From NCBI GenBank assembly GCA_002494975.1, contig DADI01000074.1:31927-71809 (forward strand): 39,883 nucleotides of DNA, given 5' to 3'. How positions within the stretch are numbered: position 1 is the stretch's first letter; each line of letters begins with the position of its first letter. This document shows positions 16,478-24,845 of the stretch, one piece after another. This DNA is from Euryarchaeota archaeon UBA556. GTDB lineage: Archaea; Thermoplasmatota; Poseidoniia; Poseidoniales; Thalassarchaeaceae. The notes under the pieces are model-generated. The model ran no database searches, was not told the origin of the DNA, and was given only the letters and a program-made list of their open reading frames with translations. The position numbers were made by a program, and so were the translations under genes.

Positions 16478-17575
16478 ATGGAGAAACGACATCAGGGTCT
16501 TTTCTTACTAATTATCTTTCTAACTCCATTACTCGCCCCTACTGTGGTGGCAGACTGGGATGATGACAATTGGTTATGGAATTTAATTGGCCCTGAAAGA
16601 CTAGAACATGGCGATGAATTTGCATGCCATGGGTATGAAGGAATCGATATCAATTCAGATAATTCAATAATAAGTTCTTGTAAAAAATATCTTAACGGGC
16701 ATACAAATTCATCAAGGTGGGGTGCTGAAGCAATTTCATTCGGAGTTCCTAATGAAATTGATGAATCTACAATTACTTCACTCAAAGCTTCAAATTTTCT
16801 CATATTAGGTGATGATTTAGCATCTGAAGTAGATGAAATGTTTGTCATTCAGAGAAATGGTGGGAGTATAGAAAAAAATGCAGCAAACATCACTTTACTT
16901 GATTCTGCAGAAAAAGATTCTCTTGTGTCTGTTTATTGGGAGGCCAGAATATATGATCTTAAAGTCAGAGAAGATAAACCTGCAATAGAGTTTTTAGAAA
17001 ATCAAGATGTTTGGTACACTACTTGGGGTGAGTGGTATAATCATCAGATTTCTAGTGCTTTGATAACCTCTACTAAAAATAATAATTCTATATCTGTTAG
17101 TCTCGAGAAAGATTCTAACACACCATGGGATGTTCCTGGTAGCATATTCATTGAAACATCTTCATCTGTATTATCTGTTAATGATGAATCTGGAAGTTCT
17201 TACCCTCTCCTTCAAGAAAACACTAAAATTCTTCAAAATGGCTGGAGAAAAATAGAATCTGGTTTAATAATTACAATTTCCCCAGGTGACGATATTCAGA
17301 TAGAATTTGATAATAATTCCTCTTTATTAATTTCTCCTCTTCAGACTTTCAATGACTTACATCATGGTGTTACTATTGTAGGGCACCACGTAACGAATCT
17401 TCACGAATGGGCATCAGATTTTTATGATTCACCACTTCTTTTTACATGGTTGATTGAAAGACCATCTGCGTTAGAGATGGATTGGAGATTACCAATAATT
17501 GCACTGGGTGTATTAATCGCAACACCTTTGACAATAAACTGGTTAGTCAAGAGAGATCAGAATTTAAGAATCTAA
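16478..17575 (+). CDS. Exported, C-terminally anchored protein of unknown function
   Basis: A 365-residue protein from the ATG at 16478, which starts a signal peptide (HQGLFLLIIFLTPLLAPTVVA, cleavage before DWDDDN). The mature ectodomain is Ser/Asn/Asp-rich, with tryptophan-rich patches (WYTTWGEWYNH) and two early cysteines (FACHGYEG, SSCKKYL). One C-terminal membrane helix (about 336-358) is followed by a short basic tail. The frame extends upstream to 16424 but that part overlaps the promoter region shared with the divergent acyltransferase. No domain recognised. It converges with the saccharopine-dehydrogenase-like gene; the two stops overlap by 4 bases (17572-17575). Confidence 0.75.
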   Translation: MEKRHQGLFLLIIFLTPLLAPTVVADWDDDNWLWNLIGPERLEHGDEFACHGYEGIDINSDNSIISSCKKYLNGHTNSSRWGAEAISFGVPNEIDESTITSLKASNFLILGDDLASEVDEMFVIQRNGGSIEKNAANITLLDSAEKDSLVSVYWEARIYDLKVREDKPAIEFLENQDVWYTTWGEWYNHQISSALITSTKNNNSISVSLEKDSNTPWDVPGSIFIETSSSVLSVNDESGSSYPLLQENTKILQNGWRKIESGLIITISPGDDIQIEFDNNSSLLISPLQTFNDLHHGVTIVGHHVTNLHEWASDFYDSPLLFTWLIERPSALEMDWRLPIIALGVLIATPLTINWLVKRDQNLRI

Positions 17576-18627
17576 AGATTGATGTCAGGTCCCTCTATTG
17601 TAACACCTTCGTCTCTTAAATCTTGTAGGACATTAAATATCACTTGATTAGACAAATTTTCAGGAGGGTAGACTCCCCTGTTGATTAGACTTTCATCGAT
17701 TAACCATTGTTTAATGCAAGAAAAAGTAACTAGCCCCGTTGTTCTTGCCATCGATGAATCGCCATGTAATCCTTCATCATATACTGTCCATCGCATTTCT
17801 TCTCCATTCTTACATTCAACTTTTATTTCCATCCATGTGAACTCTCTTCGATTTTTATCAAATTTCCACATCTGCATAAGATTTTTCTCATTGAGATTAT
17901 TTGTTTTCCTTTCATCAATAAATCTCTGAATATGTCCCGGCCACCTAACCGTATATTCCATCATATCATTAGCGGGAATAGTGTCAATTAAACTTCTGAG
18001 ACCATCAGTTAGAAAAGCCTCCATCTCTCCCCTCTGTTTCACCATAATTTTATGCCTCTCACTCAATGCTGGTAGAATACATATTTTCCTATCTCTAACA
18101 ATTCTCGCCGGACGTGTATATTCTGCAATCACATCATTTGGTGAAAATGGAGCCATGTAACTCCATTCAGCATCTGTTTCAATTGGATTACCACCTACTC
18201 TAATTTCGGCATTTATTATTCCATCTCCGACTCTTGATGCATACGATATCAACATATTAGAAAAACCCGGTGCAATTCCAACATCCCAAAGTAATCTCGC
18301 TCCTGATTCTAATGCTATTTCATGTAATATTTCCGGAGTTTCCTCGCTAAAACTTAGGTCAACTATTCTTTTCCCTTTAGATACCAATAATTTTGTTACA
18401 CTATGTCCGAGATTTCCAGGGAGCATATTAATGAATAAATCATCATCATCAAAAGTCTCTTGGCAGTATAAAAATGCATCTTTGACGTATATTTTTATTA
18501 AATCATTTTCTATAAGATAATTCGTTTCTTCTATATCTATAACATTAATTTTAACTCCGAGAGTAGACAATTTCTTAATTACGAAAGAACCAACAAGTCC
18601 TGACCCTAAGCAGTGTATGGTTACCAT
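17572..18627 (-). CDS. Saccharopine dehydrogenase-like NAD(P)-dependent oxidoreductase
   Basis: A 351-residue protein starting, by preference, at the ATG at 18627, which begins directly with the Rossmann strand MVTIHCLGSGLVGSFV (GxGxxG at residues 8-13). The layout (N-terminal NAD(P) domain, GIAPGFSNMLISYAS at about 125, then a catalytic domain with WPGHIQRF) matches the saccharopine dehydrogenase/lysine 6-dehydrogenase family. GIAPGxxN is a good family signature. The exact substrate cannot be read from the sequence; lysine or saccharopine metabolism is possible. The ATG at 18672 would add 15 residues, but the likely TATA element at 18671-18688 overlaps it. Divergent from trpS. Confidence 0.85.
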   Translation of the reverse strand: MVTIHCLGSGLVGSFVIKKLSTLGVKINVIDIEETNYLIENDLIKIYVKDAFLYCQETFDDDDLFINMLPGNLGHSVTKLLVSKGKRIVDLSFSEETPEILHEIALESGARLLWDVGIAPGFSNMLISYASRVGDGIINAEIRVGGNPIETDAEWSYMAPFSPNDVIAEYTRPARIVRDRKICILPALSERHKIMVKQRGEMEAFLTDGLRSLIDTIPANDMMEYTVRWPGHIQRFIDERKTNNLNEKNLMQMWKFDKNRREFTWMEIKVECKNGEEMRWTVYDEGLHGDSSMARTTGLVTFSCIKQWLIDESLINRGVYPPENLSNQVIFNVLQDLRDEGVTIEGPDINL

Positions 18628-18670
18628 ATTATCGTACACCGGCAGTAGTTGATGTCCATAGTAGTTGGGC

Positions 18671-18688
18671 ATATTTGTAATATTTTAT
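18671..18688. promoter_or_regulatory. Shared AT-rich promoter core between the dehydrogenase gene and trpS
   Basis: An AT-rich core (ATATTTGTAATATTTTAT) is the only strong TATA candidate between the two divergent genes. With usual archaeal TATA-to-start spacing it would place a plus transcript about 15-20 bases before the trpS ATG and a minus transcript about 30 bases before the ATG at 18627. Inference from composition and spacing. Confidence 0.4.
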
Positions 18689-18725
18689 GCGTAGCCTTGA
18701 TTGAGGGCTTTGCACTCGACCACGC

Positions 18726-20108
18726 ATGGCTGGCGAGTCTCGGATAGATCCATGGTCCTCTCAACAGTCTACTGATTATGCTAAAATAAGAGATAATTTC
18801 GGTTTGAGTAGCGTTGAAATTTCAAAGATACCTAATCCAAATCAATTACATCGTAGAGGAATTATTTTCGCTCATAGAGATTTGGATGTAATTCTTGGAT
18901 GCATAGATAGAAGTGAGAAATTTGGAGTTTTGACTGGTCTTATGCCGAGTGGAAAAATGCACCTTGGTCATAGTATGGTAATTGATCAGGTTAAATGGTT
19001 TCAAGAACAGGGAGGTGACATTACAGTTACAGTAGCCGATTTAGAAGCTTTGGCTACTAGAGGGACATCTCTCAAAGAAGGGCGTAAACTTGCTCTTTCT
19101 GAATACATACATAATTATGCTGCATTGGGACTTGATCCGGATAAAACCAATGTGTACTTTCAAAGTATGAGGCCTGATGTCCAGCGTCTTGGTTTTACAT
19201 TAGGGAAGAAGACAAACCTTTCCGAGTTTAAATCAATATATGGTTTCTCAGGGGACACAAATCTTGCCCATGTACAAGCACCTCTTGTCCAAGCAGGTGA
19301 TATAGTACACCCTCAATTAGATGAATACGGAGGTCTTAGACCAATAGTAGTCCCTGTAGGGGTTGATCAAGACCCTCATATTCGTCTAACTAGGGACTTG
19401 GTTGGTAAAACCAATTGGTTTAATCTCAAAAGAAGAAAGAATGGAGGTCTTACAATAGGTTTGTCAATCCAAGATGAAAATAAGATTCAAATGGGTGTTT
19501 CAGAATCTGGAGGGATAAATCGAGAAGTACGTAGTATGGTGTTCGACGAACTTAAGAAGTGTCTTTCTAAACTTGGATTTGCTGATTTTATGGCGAATCC
19601 AAAGCATGGTACAATCGAGATCCCAGGTGCTACAATTAGTGACATTCCTAGAATGAAAATTTCATTATTACATCTAGAAAGAAATATGGGTGGGATGGGA
19701 CTCATGCCTCCTTGTTCTACATACCATCGTTTTGCAGTTGGTATGACGGGAGATAAAATGTCTTCATCAAAGCCTGAGACTACTATTTTTATGCGCGATT
19801 CTATAGAAGTTATGACAAAGAAAGTGAAGCGTGCATTTAGTGGGGGGCAGGCTACGATTGAGGAGCATAGGAGGCTTGGCGGAGATTTATCGAAAGATGT
19901 AGCCTATCAATATCTCCAGTTCTTTTTTGAAGAAAGCGATAGTGAATTATCTTCTATTGGTCGCGATTATGAATCTGGAAGATTACTGGCTGGCGAGATC
20001 AAGCAAATTTGCATCAATAAGGCATCAGAATGGTTGAATGAACTTTCGGAGAAAAGAGATCAATGGGCAGATAGAATTGATGATTTCATAGCACCAGACT
20101 CTAAATAA
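18726..20108 (+). CDS. trpS: Tryptophanyl-tRNA synthetase, archaeal/eukaryal type
   Basis: A class I aminoacyl-tRNA synthetase charging tRNA-Trp, 460 residues. The HIGH-like motif is PSGKMHLGH (about 74-82) and the KMSKS-like motif is DKMSSSKP (about 343-350), both of the archaeal/eukaryal form. The N-terminal extension with IDPWSS and the stretch KIPNPNQLHRRGIIFAHRDL are typical of archaeal TrpRS (DPW motif). The PVGVDQDPHIRLTRDL segment matches TrpRS, not TyrRS, which share this fold. It is monocistronic as far as can be seen; zpr1 converges 3 bases after its stop. Confidence 0.97.
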   Translation: MAGESRIDPWSSQQSTDYAKIRDNFGLSSVEISKIPNPNQLHRRGIIFAHRDLDVILGCIDRSEKFGVLTGLMPSGKMHLGHSMVIDQVKWFQEQGGDITVTVADLEALATRGTSLKEGRKLALSEYIHNYAALGLDPDKTNVYFQSMRPDVQRLGFTLGKKTNLSEFKSIYGFSGDTNLAHVQAPLVQAGDIVHPQLDEYGGLRPIVVPVGVDQDPHIRLTRDLVGKTNWFNLKRRKNGGLTIGLSIQDENKIQMGVSESGGINREVRSMVFDELKKCLSKLGFADFMANPKHGTIEIPGATISDIPRMKISLLHLERNMGGMGLMPPCSTYHRFAVGMTGDKMSSSKPETTIFMRDSIEVMTKKVKRAFSGGQATIEEHRRLGGDLSKDVAYQYLQFFFEESDSELSSIGRDYESGRLLAGEIKQICINKASEWLNELSEKRDQWADRIDDFIAPDSK

Positions 20109-20111
20109 TTA

Positions 20112-20705
20112 TTATAATTCATCAGTATTGAATACCGGAAAACTTGGTCCTATCTCTAATACTTCCATTTCTTCTTCAGTTAGATCTCTTGAAACTGCCT
20201 CATGATGTAATATTTGACTATGTCCCATTGGGTCCAAAAGCGTAATTTCTGTACTTATTTCTCCATTTTTAACTTGATTAATCTTGTCAAATAAATCTTC
20301 ACATTTTTTGACAATATCTTCTTCATTAGCGGCTTTTGATTGTCTGTACATTAGCCTTATTGCGTCTTCGAATCTGTTCAAAACTCCTTCGATATTAGAT
20401 ACATATCCTGTCGTAGCTCCTCCAGGCTTAACTTCTAATCCTAAGTCACTTATCTTGACTGTACAAGATGATGAACGAATTATTCTAACAGAAAGCATTT
20501 CTGAATCATTAATATTCAGGCTACATGCGCCCGGTTTTTTACCTTCTGCCGGTATGAAATCTGTATGTTTCCAACCACAAGAAGGGCATAAAATTGTAAG
20601 TTGTGTATGTTCTCCAAAATATGGTATTTCAGAACTATGGGCAATCATAGTTAGTCCATTGTCTGAAAAACAAACAGGGCATGGTTGCTCGACAGTACTT
20701 TCCAT
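20112..20705 (-). CDS. ZPR1-type zinc-finger protein
   Basis: A 197-residue archaeal ZPR1-domain protein. The four-cysteine zinc finger is CPVC (Cys9, Cys12) and CPSC (Cys40, Cys43) about 28 residues apart, with the family sequence EIPYFGEHTQLTILCPSCGW. The second half holds the ZPR1 beta-domain with SDLGLEVKPGGATTGYVSNI (family pattern GxxTTVEG-like) and TLLDPMGHSQI. Eukaryotic ZPR1 is a chaperone for eEF1A; the archaeal one is presumed to help aEF1A, which is inference from the family. It lies 9 bases downstream of the sepF-like gene in the same direction, so they are probably co-transcribed. Confidence 0.93.
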   Translation of the reverse strand: MESTVEQPCPVCFSDNGLTMIAHSSEIPYFGEHTQLTILCPSCGWKHTDFIPAEGKKPGACSLNINDSEMLSVRIIRSSSCTVKISDLGLEVKPGGATTGYVSNIEGVLNRFEDAIRLMYRQSKAANEEDIVKKCEDLFDKINQVKNGEISTEITLLDPMGHSQILHHEAVSRDLTEEEMEVLEIGPSFPVFNTDEL

Positions 20706-20714
20706 GCTATCCCC

Positions 20715-21119
20715 TCATCTATGATTTATATCAGCCTTTTTGGCTCCATAATCTGGAGGTAGTAAGAGTAAACGATTATGACCTAAACCGAAAACCGTCC
20801 CTTTAATCTCGTTCTCTATAAATTTCTGTAATTTTGATACTGCGATTTGAAGTTCTATTTCGCGGTTAATCATACCACCCATCTCCAAAATTACAATATC
20901 ACCATCTGATACCCAGTTCATTAGTTCAGGTATTCCTGTAATGTCTTCTAAACTAGCCCTGTGGATTACAGTATCTTTAGCTCTTTTTGGCACAGGTGCT
21001 TGAGAATATCTTTCCCCTAAGTCGTGATAATCCTGTTCTGCATCGATTGAACTGTTGATATTACTAGGTAAACTTGGCATCTCAATCCATTTCGGCCCAC
21101 TACTTTCTTCTTTCGCCAC
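20715..21119 (-). CDS. sepF: SepF-like cell-division protein
   Basis: A 134-residue protein of the archaeal SepF group. After a disordered N-terminal region (about residues 1-45) comes the compact SepF core: VIHRASLEDITGIPELMNWV, a DGDIVILEMGG strand, a helix IELQIAVSKLQKFIENEI, and the closing GTVFGLGHNRLLLLPPDY. SepF anchors the FtsZ ring to the membrane; the N-terminal helix normally supplies the membrane contact, and here the segment with KWIEMPSLP is weak for that. ftsZ is not in this window. The gene is divergent from psmB and followed by zpr1. Confidence 0.85.
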   Translation of the reverse strand: MAKEESSGPKWIEMPSLPSNINSSIDAEQDYHDLGERYSQAPVPKRAKDTVIHRASLEDITGIPELMNWVSDGDIVILEMGGMINREIELQIAVSKLQKFIENEIKGTVFGLGHNRLLLLPPDYGAKKADINHR

Positions 21120-21256
21120 GATACCGCGTCTAGGAACCGTTCTTTGTATTATCTAATGAATTATTATGGATATGTTTGTTTTATGTTGTTTTCACTAAAT
21201 TGCATGAGCCTCATCCGTCGCATTGATAAGGGGGGTCATTTTAGTAAGATTCGCTG

Positions 21257-21270
21257 AGAGGACTTCCTCT
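21257..21270 (+). promoter_or_regulatory. Inverted repeat overlapping the psmB ribosome-binding site
   Basis: AGAGGACTTCCTCT is a near-perfect hairpin: five base pairs (AGAGG with CCTCT) around the loop ACTT, ending one base before the psmB ATG at 21272. The only Shine-Dalgarno-like sequence, GAGAGG, forms the 5' arm, so folding would hide it. A G-U and a U-A pair can extend the stem into the start codon. Confidence 0.55.
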
Positions 21271-21271
21271 T

Positions 21272-21913
21272 ATGGCGGTGATTAAAATGCACGCGACAAC
21301 TGATGCAGTAAAGACAGGAACAAGTACAATCGGAATTACCTTTGATGGTGGAGTTGTTGTTGGTGCAGACCACAGAGCAACTATGGGGCACTTTATAGCA
21401 AATAAAAGTGTACAAAAAATGTTCCAAATTTCAAATAGCATTGCACTTACTACTGCTGGATTAGTTGGACATGCCCAATCACTTTCACGTACTTTAGCTG
21501 CAGAATTAAAATTATATGAATTGAAAGAAGGAACTGCTATGACAGTCAAAGGTGCAGCCACACTAACTGCAAATATATTGGTTGGAAGGCCACATTATGT
21601 CCAGTTACTAATTGTAGGCGTAGACTCTTCTGGTTCCAGTGTCTACAGTATTGACTCAGCAGGTGGTTCAATACCTGATGTTTATTGTGCTACAGGTTCA
21701 GGCTCTCCATACATGTATGGTGTCCTCGAAGATCAATACCGTGATGGTATGGATGAAAAATCTGCATTAAAGGTCGCTGCAAAATCTCTTTTAGCGTCTG
21801 CTCAAAGAGATGCAGCTAGCGGGAATGGTATGGATTTAGCAGTAATTACAGCAGAAAAAGGATTCCAACAATTGTCAAAAGAGCAGGTTAATGCTCTTCT
21901 TTCTTCACTTTGA
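21272..21913 (+). CDS. psmB: Archaeal 20S proteasome beta subunit
   Basis: The catalytic beta subunit of the 20S proteasome, 213 residues with a 16-residue propeptide cleaved at KTG|TSTIG. Mature Thr1 is the nucleophile. In mature numbering Asp17 (GADHRAT) and Lys33 (NKSVQKM) fall exactly where the Thermoplasma enzyme has them, and the SGNGMDLAVIT segment near the end holds the conserved Ser/Gly/Asp cluster. It should be active. No alpha subunit or PAN ATPase gene is present in the window. The ATG at 21272 directly follows a hairpin that covers its ribosome-binding site. aCPSF1 follows in the same direction after 75 bases containing nested inverted repeats. Confidence 0.97.
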   Translation: MAVIKMHATTDAVKTGTSTIGITFDGGVVVGADHRATMGHFIANKSVQKMFQISNSIALTTAGLVGHAQSLSRTLAAELKLYELKEGTAMTVKGAATLTANILVGRPHYVQLLIVGVDSSGSSVYSIDSAGGSIPDVYCATGSGSPYMYGVLEDQYRDGMDEKSALKVAAKSLLASAQRDAASGNGMDLAVITAEKGFQQLSKEQVNALLSSL

Positions 21914-21970
21914 TACTCACGTTGCATTGTGCACATCTCCGTTTTCGGAGAATCATCTCTGCCGTGAGTA
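21914..21970 (+). repeat. Nested inverted repeats between psmB and aCPSF1
   Basis: An outer perfect 8-base inverted repeat, TACTCACG (21914-21921) and CGTGAGTA (21963-21970), encloses an inner perfect 6-base hairpin, TCTCCG (21936-21941), loop TTTT, CGGAGA (21946-21951). A GTGCAC palindrome sits just left of the inner stem. The outer arm starts right at the psmB stop codon. It could be a psmB transcript end, a processing site, or a structured leader for aCPSF1. Confidence 0.6.
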
Positions 21971-21988
21971 ACTTAGGATGTGTATATT

Positions 21989-23905
21989 ATGAGAATGTCG
22001 TACTCAGAACTCAAAAAGAAAATATCAGGTATTATCCCTAAAGATATTGATTATGAAATTGATCTTGAAGCAGGATCAATATCTGTAATTACTAAACAAC
22101 CTGAAAAGTTTGTTACTAGTACTGACAACTTGACCGTTAAAATTGCTAAACTAGTTAAAAGAAGAATCGTTATTCGACCTCATCCTGACATTTTATCTAG
22201 TGAACAAGAGGTTCATGATGCAGTCGGTCAAATCATTCCTCCTGAAGCAGAAGTAAGAAAAGTTTGGCTTGACCCTGCATTAAGCGAAGTCATATTAGAA
22301 TGTGATAATCCATCAGATGCTGTTGGACCTAAGGGGTCTAACATTCAAGCACTTAGAGATAAAATTGGATGGTTAGTCAAAGTTGTTCGCGCTCCATCAA
22401 TAGAAAGTAGAACTCAACACGACATTAGGAGATATAGGAAAGAAATGTCTGATGAGAGAAAATCTCTTCTCAGAAAATTTGGGACAAGAATTTACCGTCC
22501 TCAAAGACCTGGCGAATCTTGGGTCAGAATCACCGCCCTAGGTTCTTACAGAGAAGTAGGTCGAGCAATGCACCTAATTACTACTAATGAATCTAAAGTA
22601 TTGGTTGATTGTGGCGCCAAACCTACAACAAATAGAAATGAGGTACAACCATTTTTCAATGCTCCTGAATTAATGCCACTAGACAATCTTGATGCTATAG
22701 TAATAACTCATGCTCACGTTGACCATATTGCAATGCTACCTGTCTTATTTCGATACGGTTACCGCGGTCCGGTTTACTGCACACCTCCTACTAGAGATTT
22801 AATGACACTTCTTCAGATTGATTATGTTAAAGTCAGTCAGGCAGAGGGTAATGAACCCCCGTATTCTAAGGCAGATATTCAAGAATGTATCAAGCATGTA
22901 GTTGATGTAAATTGGGGAGATAAGACTGACATAGCTCCAGATATTAAGATGACCATGGAAAATGCAGGGCATATTTTAGGTTCTTCAAGTGTTTATATGA
23001 ATATTGGTGAAGGAAATAATGAACATAAAATATTATTTTCTGGTGATATAAAATATGAAAAATCATGGCTTTTCGATGCAGCAACTGTTAGATTCCCCAA
23101 GGTTGATACTTTAGTTATCGAGTCAACATATGGTGGTCCTCAAGATATTCAGCCCACTAGAGATGCAGCAAGTCATGAACTCCAAGAAATGATAATTGAT
23201 GTTATTGGGCGAGGTGGCAAAATATTCTGCCCTGTCTTTGCTGTCGGTCGATCTCAAGAAGTAATGATTGCCATAGATGAATTATTCAAGTCAGGTAAAG
23301 TATCTCCGGTTACAGTATGGCTTGATGGAATGATTTCTGAAGCCACGGCAATACACGCAAGTCATCCAAACTTCCTTAACCGAGATTTAAGAAAAAAACT
23401 TCTCAAGGGCGGTGCAGAAAACCCATTCCATTCCAAATGGTTTCGTACTGTTGAGTCTTACCAACAAAGAGAATCAATATTATTAGATCCTTCTCCTTGT
23501 ATTGTTCTAGCTACCAGTGGAATGATGACTGGTGGCCCAATTGTTGAATATTTCAAGCATTGGGCCCCTGAACCAAATAACACACTTTGCTTTGTTGGAT
23601 ATCAAGCATCAGGGACACTCGGAAGTAGACTAAGGGACGGTCATTCTTCTGTTCCTTTAATTGATAAAGGCCAAACATTAATGGTAGAAGTAAAGTGTTC
23701 TATGAGGAAAATCGATGGATTCAGTGGTCATTCAGATAGGAATCAATTAATGGATTATGTTTCGGCTTTGAACCCAACACCTAGGAAGATAATTTGCCAT
23801 CATGGAGATGCTCAAACATGTAATGCATTCCGTCAAGGATTACGTGAAAAATTCCGTGTTCAAACATATGCTCCTGCTAATTTAGAAACTTTAAGGCTGT
23901 TATAA
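21989..23905 (+). CDS. aCPSF1 / FttA, KH-domain beta-CASP ribonuclease and termination factor
   Basis: A 638-residue archaeal homologue of the CPSF73 cleavage factor. Residues about 1-140 are two KH domains (VGPKGSNIQALRDKIGW is a GXXG loop). Then a metallo-beta-lactamase domain with THAHVDH (His241, His243, Asp245, His246), GHILGSSSVY and FSGDIKYE, and a beta-CASP domain with IESTYGG, FCPVFAVGRSQE, ATSGMMTGGP and FSGHSDRNQL, ending HHGDAQTC. All zinc ligands expected are present. In archaea this protein cleaves nascent RNA in U-rich regions and terminates transcription (known for the family). The ATG at 21989 is chosen; a GTG at 21980 and ATG at 21995 are near. Nested inverted repeats lie in its leader. 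Confidence 0.96.
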   Translation: MRMSYSELKKKISGIIPKDIDYEIDLEAGSISVITKQPEKFVTSTDNLTVKIAKLVKRRIVIRPHPDILSSEQEVHDAVGQIIPPEAEVRKVWLDPALSEVILECDNPSDAVGPKGSNIQALRDKIGWLVKVVRAPSIESRTQHDIRRYRKEMSDERKSLLRKFGTRIYRPQRPGESWVRITALGSYREVGRAMHLITTNESKVLVDCGAKPTTNRNEVQPFFNAPELMPLDNLDAIVITHAHVDHIAMLPVLFRYGYRGPVYCTPPTRDLMTLLQIDYVKVSQAEGNEPPYSKADIQECIKHVVDVNWGDKTDIAPDIKMTMENAGHILGSSSVYMNIGEGNNEHKILFSGDIKYEKSWLFDAATVRFPKVDTLVIESTYGGPQDIQPTRDAASHELQEMIIDVIGRGGKIFCPVFAVGRSQEVMIAIDELFKSGKVSPVTVWLDGMISEATAIHASHPNFLNRDLRKKLLKGGAENPFHSKWFRTVESYQQRESILLDPSPCIVLATSGMMTGGPIVEYFKHWAPEPNNTLCFVGYQASGTLGSRLRDGHSSVPLIDKGQTLMVEVKCSMRKIDGFSGHSDRNQLMDYVSALNPTPRKIICHHGDAQTCNAFRQGLREKFRVQTYAPANLETLRLL

Positions 23906-24202
23906 TTATAATATTGGTATGTCAAAGCCAGAATCTAAAGGGTCATCTGCTTGCTTTGCTACTGGTGAAAAATGCTCATTTGAATCTTCCCAATCTTCTA
24001 ACGAAACTTCTTCTATTTTTGTTCCCTTAGACCGTTCTGAAACAATAAAAGAAATAGGGATTGGAATTAATAGAAGTAATGCCCAAGAGTTAATCGAATT
24101 ACCTCCCGATTTGAAAAAACTATTAGTTGACAGTATTATCATAATGATGATAATCAACCAAGAAACAGTCTCTCTTCGCCGGCTCATGTAATCCCGACTC
24201 AT
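23906..24202 (-). CDS. Small two-helix membrane protein, unknown
   Basis: A 98-residue protein with a basic start (MSRDYMSRRRE), two closely spaced hydrophobic helices (about residues 13-30 and 40-55) and an acidic cytosolic tail ending in DDPLDSGFDIPIL. Ser/Arg before the first helix and acidic residues after the second suggest both ends inside. The stop abuts the aCPSF1 stop tail-to-tail. An overlapping plus-strand frame (23919-24191) is less protein-like. Start could also be Met6 at 24187. No family recognised. Confidence 0.6.
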   Translation of the reverse strand: MSRDYMSRRRETVSWLIIIIMIILSTNSFFKSGGNSINSWALLLLIPIPISFIVSERSKGTKIEEVSLEDWEDSNEHFSPVAKQADDPLDSGFDIPIL

Positions 24203-24275
24203 ATCTTCATTGATGAATTAATTGTGACATCAATCATCAGACAAACTCTTGAACTATCACTTTTCGAGAGTAATT

Positions 24276-24710
24276 ATGCCCTTCAAGTTTAATCTCGTTA
24301 CTTGTGGCTGTGGGCATTCTTTTGGTACATCTGGTAGTAGAGTTAATTATTGTACTAAATGTGGTTCTACATCGAATATTAAGGATATAACTGGTTTTGA
24401 CAATGCTGAAAAATTATCTGAAGCAGTATCTATAGCAAATATTCCCAAAGAAATTAGTGATGAATTAATTGAGAAAATTCAGAAGAAAGAAAATAAGTCT
24501 AAATTATTCTCTCCAAATAAATCACCTGATCCTTTCAGTTTAATGAAAATTGCCACAGATGTTGATGGCAATTTGAGTAAATTATCATTAGAAAAAATAC
24601 TAATTAACGAAGGAATATCCGATGTTTCCAGTGAGCACTTAATTGGCCAAGCTGAGATGCAAGGTTTGTTAGTTCGCGTGAGTCAAAATACATGGAATTG
24701 GTTGAGTTAA
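24276..24710 (+). CDS. Zinc-ribbon protein of unknown function
   Basis: A 144-residue protein from the ATG at 24276 (GAGAG 6 bases upstream). The N terminus is a zinc ribbon with an unusual first knuckle: TCGCGH (Cys10, Cys12, His14) and CTKCGS (Cys26, Cys29). A charged linker (about 60-85) follows. The C-terminal part (about 88-144) is helical and ends GLLVRVSQNTWNWLS, compatible with a small winged-helix-like fold, though this is only an impression. A regulatory or RNA-related role is possible. It is the last protein gene before tRNA-Pro. Confidence 0.7.
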   Translation: MPFKFNLVTCGCGHSFGTSGSRVNYCTKCGSTSNIKDITGFDNAEKLSEAVSIANIPKEISDELIEKIQKKENKSKLFSPNKSPDPFSLMKIATDVDGNLSKLSLEKILINEGISDVSSEHLIGQAEMQGLLVRVSQNTWNWLS

Positions 24711-24747
24711 GTTCTTGACAGGTTGTTCAGTCGAAGGGTCACTCACA

Positions 24748-24825
24748 GGGCCTGTGGGTTAGTCTGGTCTATGCTTGTTCGTTTGGGACGAACAGACTCT
24801 GGTTCAAATCCAGGCAGGCCCACCA
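24748..24825 (+). tRNA. tRNA-Pro (UGG anticodon), CCA encoded
   Basis: A complete cloverleaf folds by eye. The acceptor GGGCCTG (24748-24754) pairs with CAGGCCC (24815-24821), discriminator A at 24822, and CCA is encoded at 24823-24825. The D arm is of the archaeal tRNA-Pro type, with weak G-U pairs and a U-U at 13-22. The anticodon stem GTTCG/CGAAC closes the loop TTTGGGA with anticodon TGG at 24784-24786 and G37, as expected for proline. The T loop is TTCAAAT with stem TCTGG/CCAGG. No intron is present. Confidence 0.95.
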
Positions 24826-24845
24826 TTAATTCAAGTTGTAGATAT

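Noticed and set aside
20284..20724. Open frame opposite zpr1
   Set aside because: The ZPR1 reading has conserved cysteines and family motifs; the antisense has none.
23919..24191. A 90-codon plus-strand frame overlapping the small membrane protein
   Set aside because: The minus-strand reading gives two sensible membrane helices with charged flanks; the plus reading shows no domain. Confidence is moderate only.
24744..24756. Near-palindrome CACAGGGCCTGTG at the 5' end of tRNA-Pro
   Set aside because: It overlaps the acceptor stem sequence and is short; likely chance rather than an attachment site. No integrase gene or tRNA fragment repeat is nearby.
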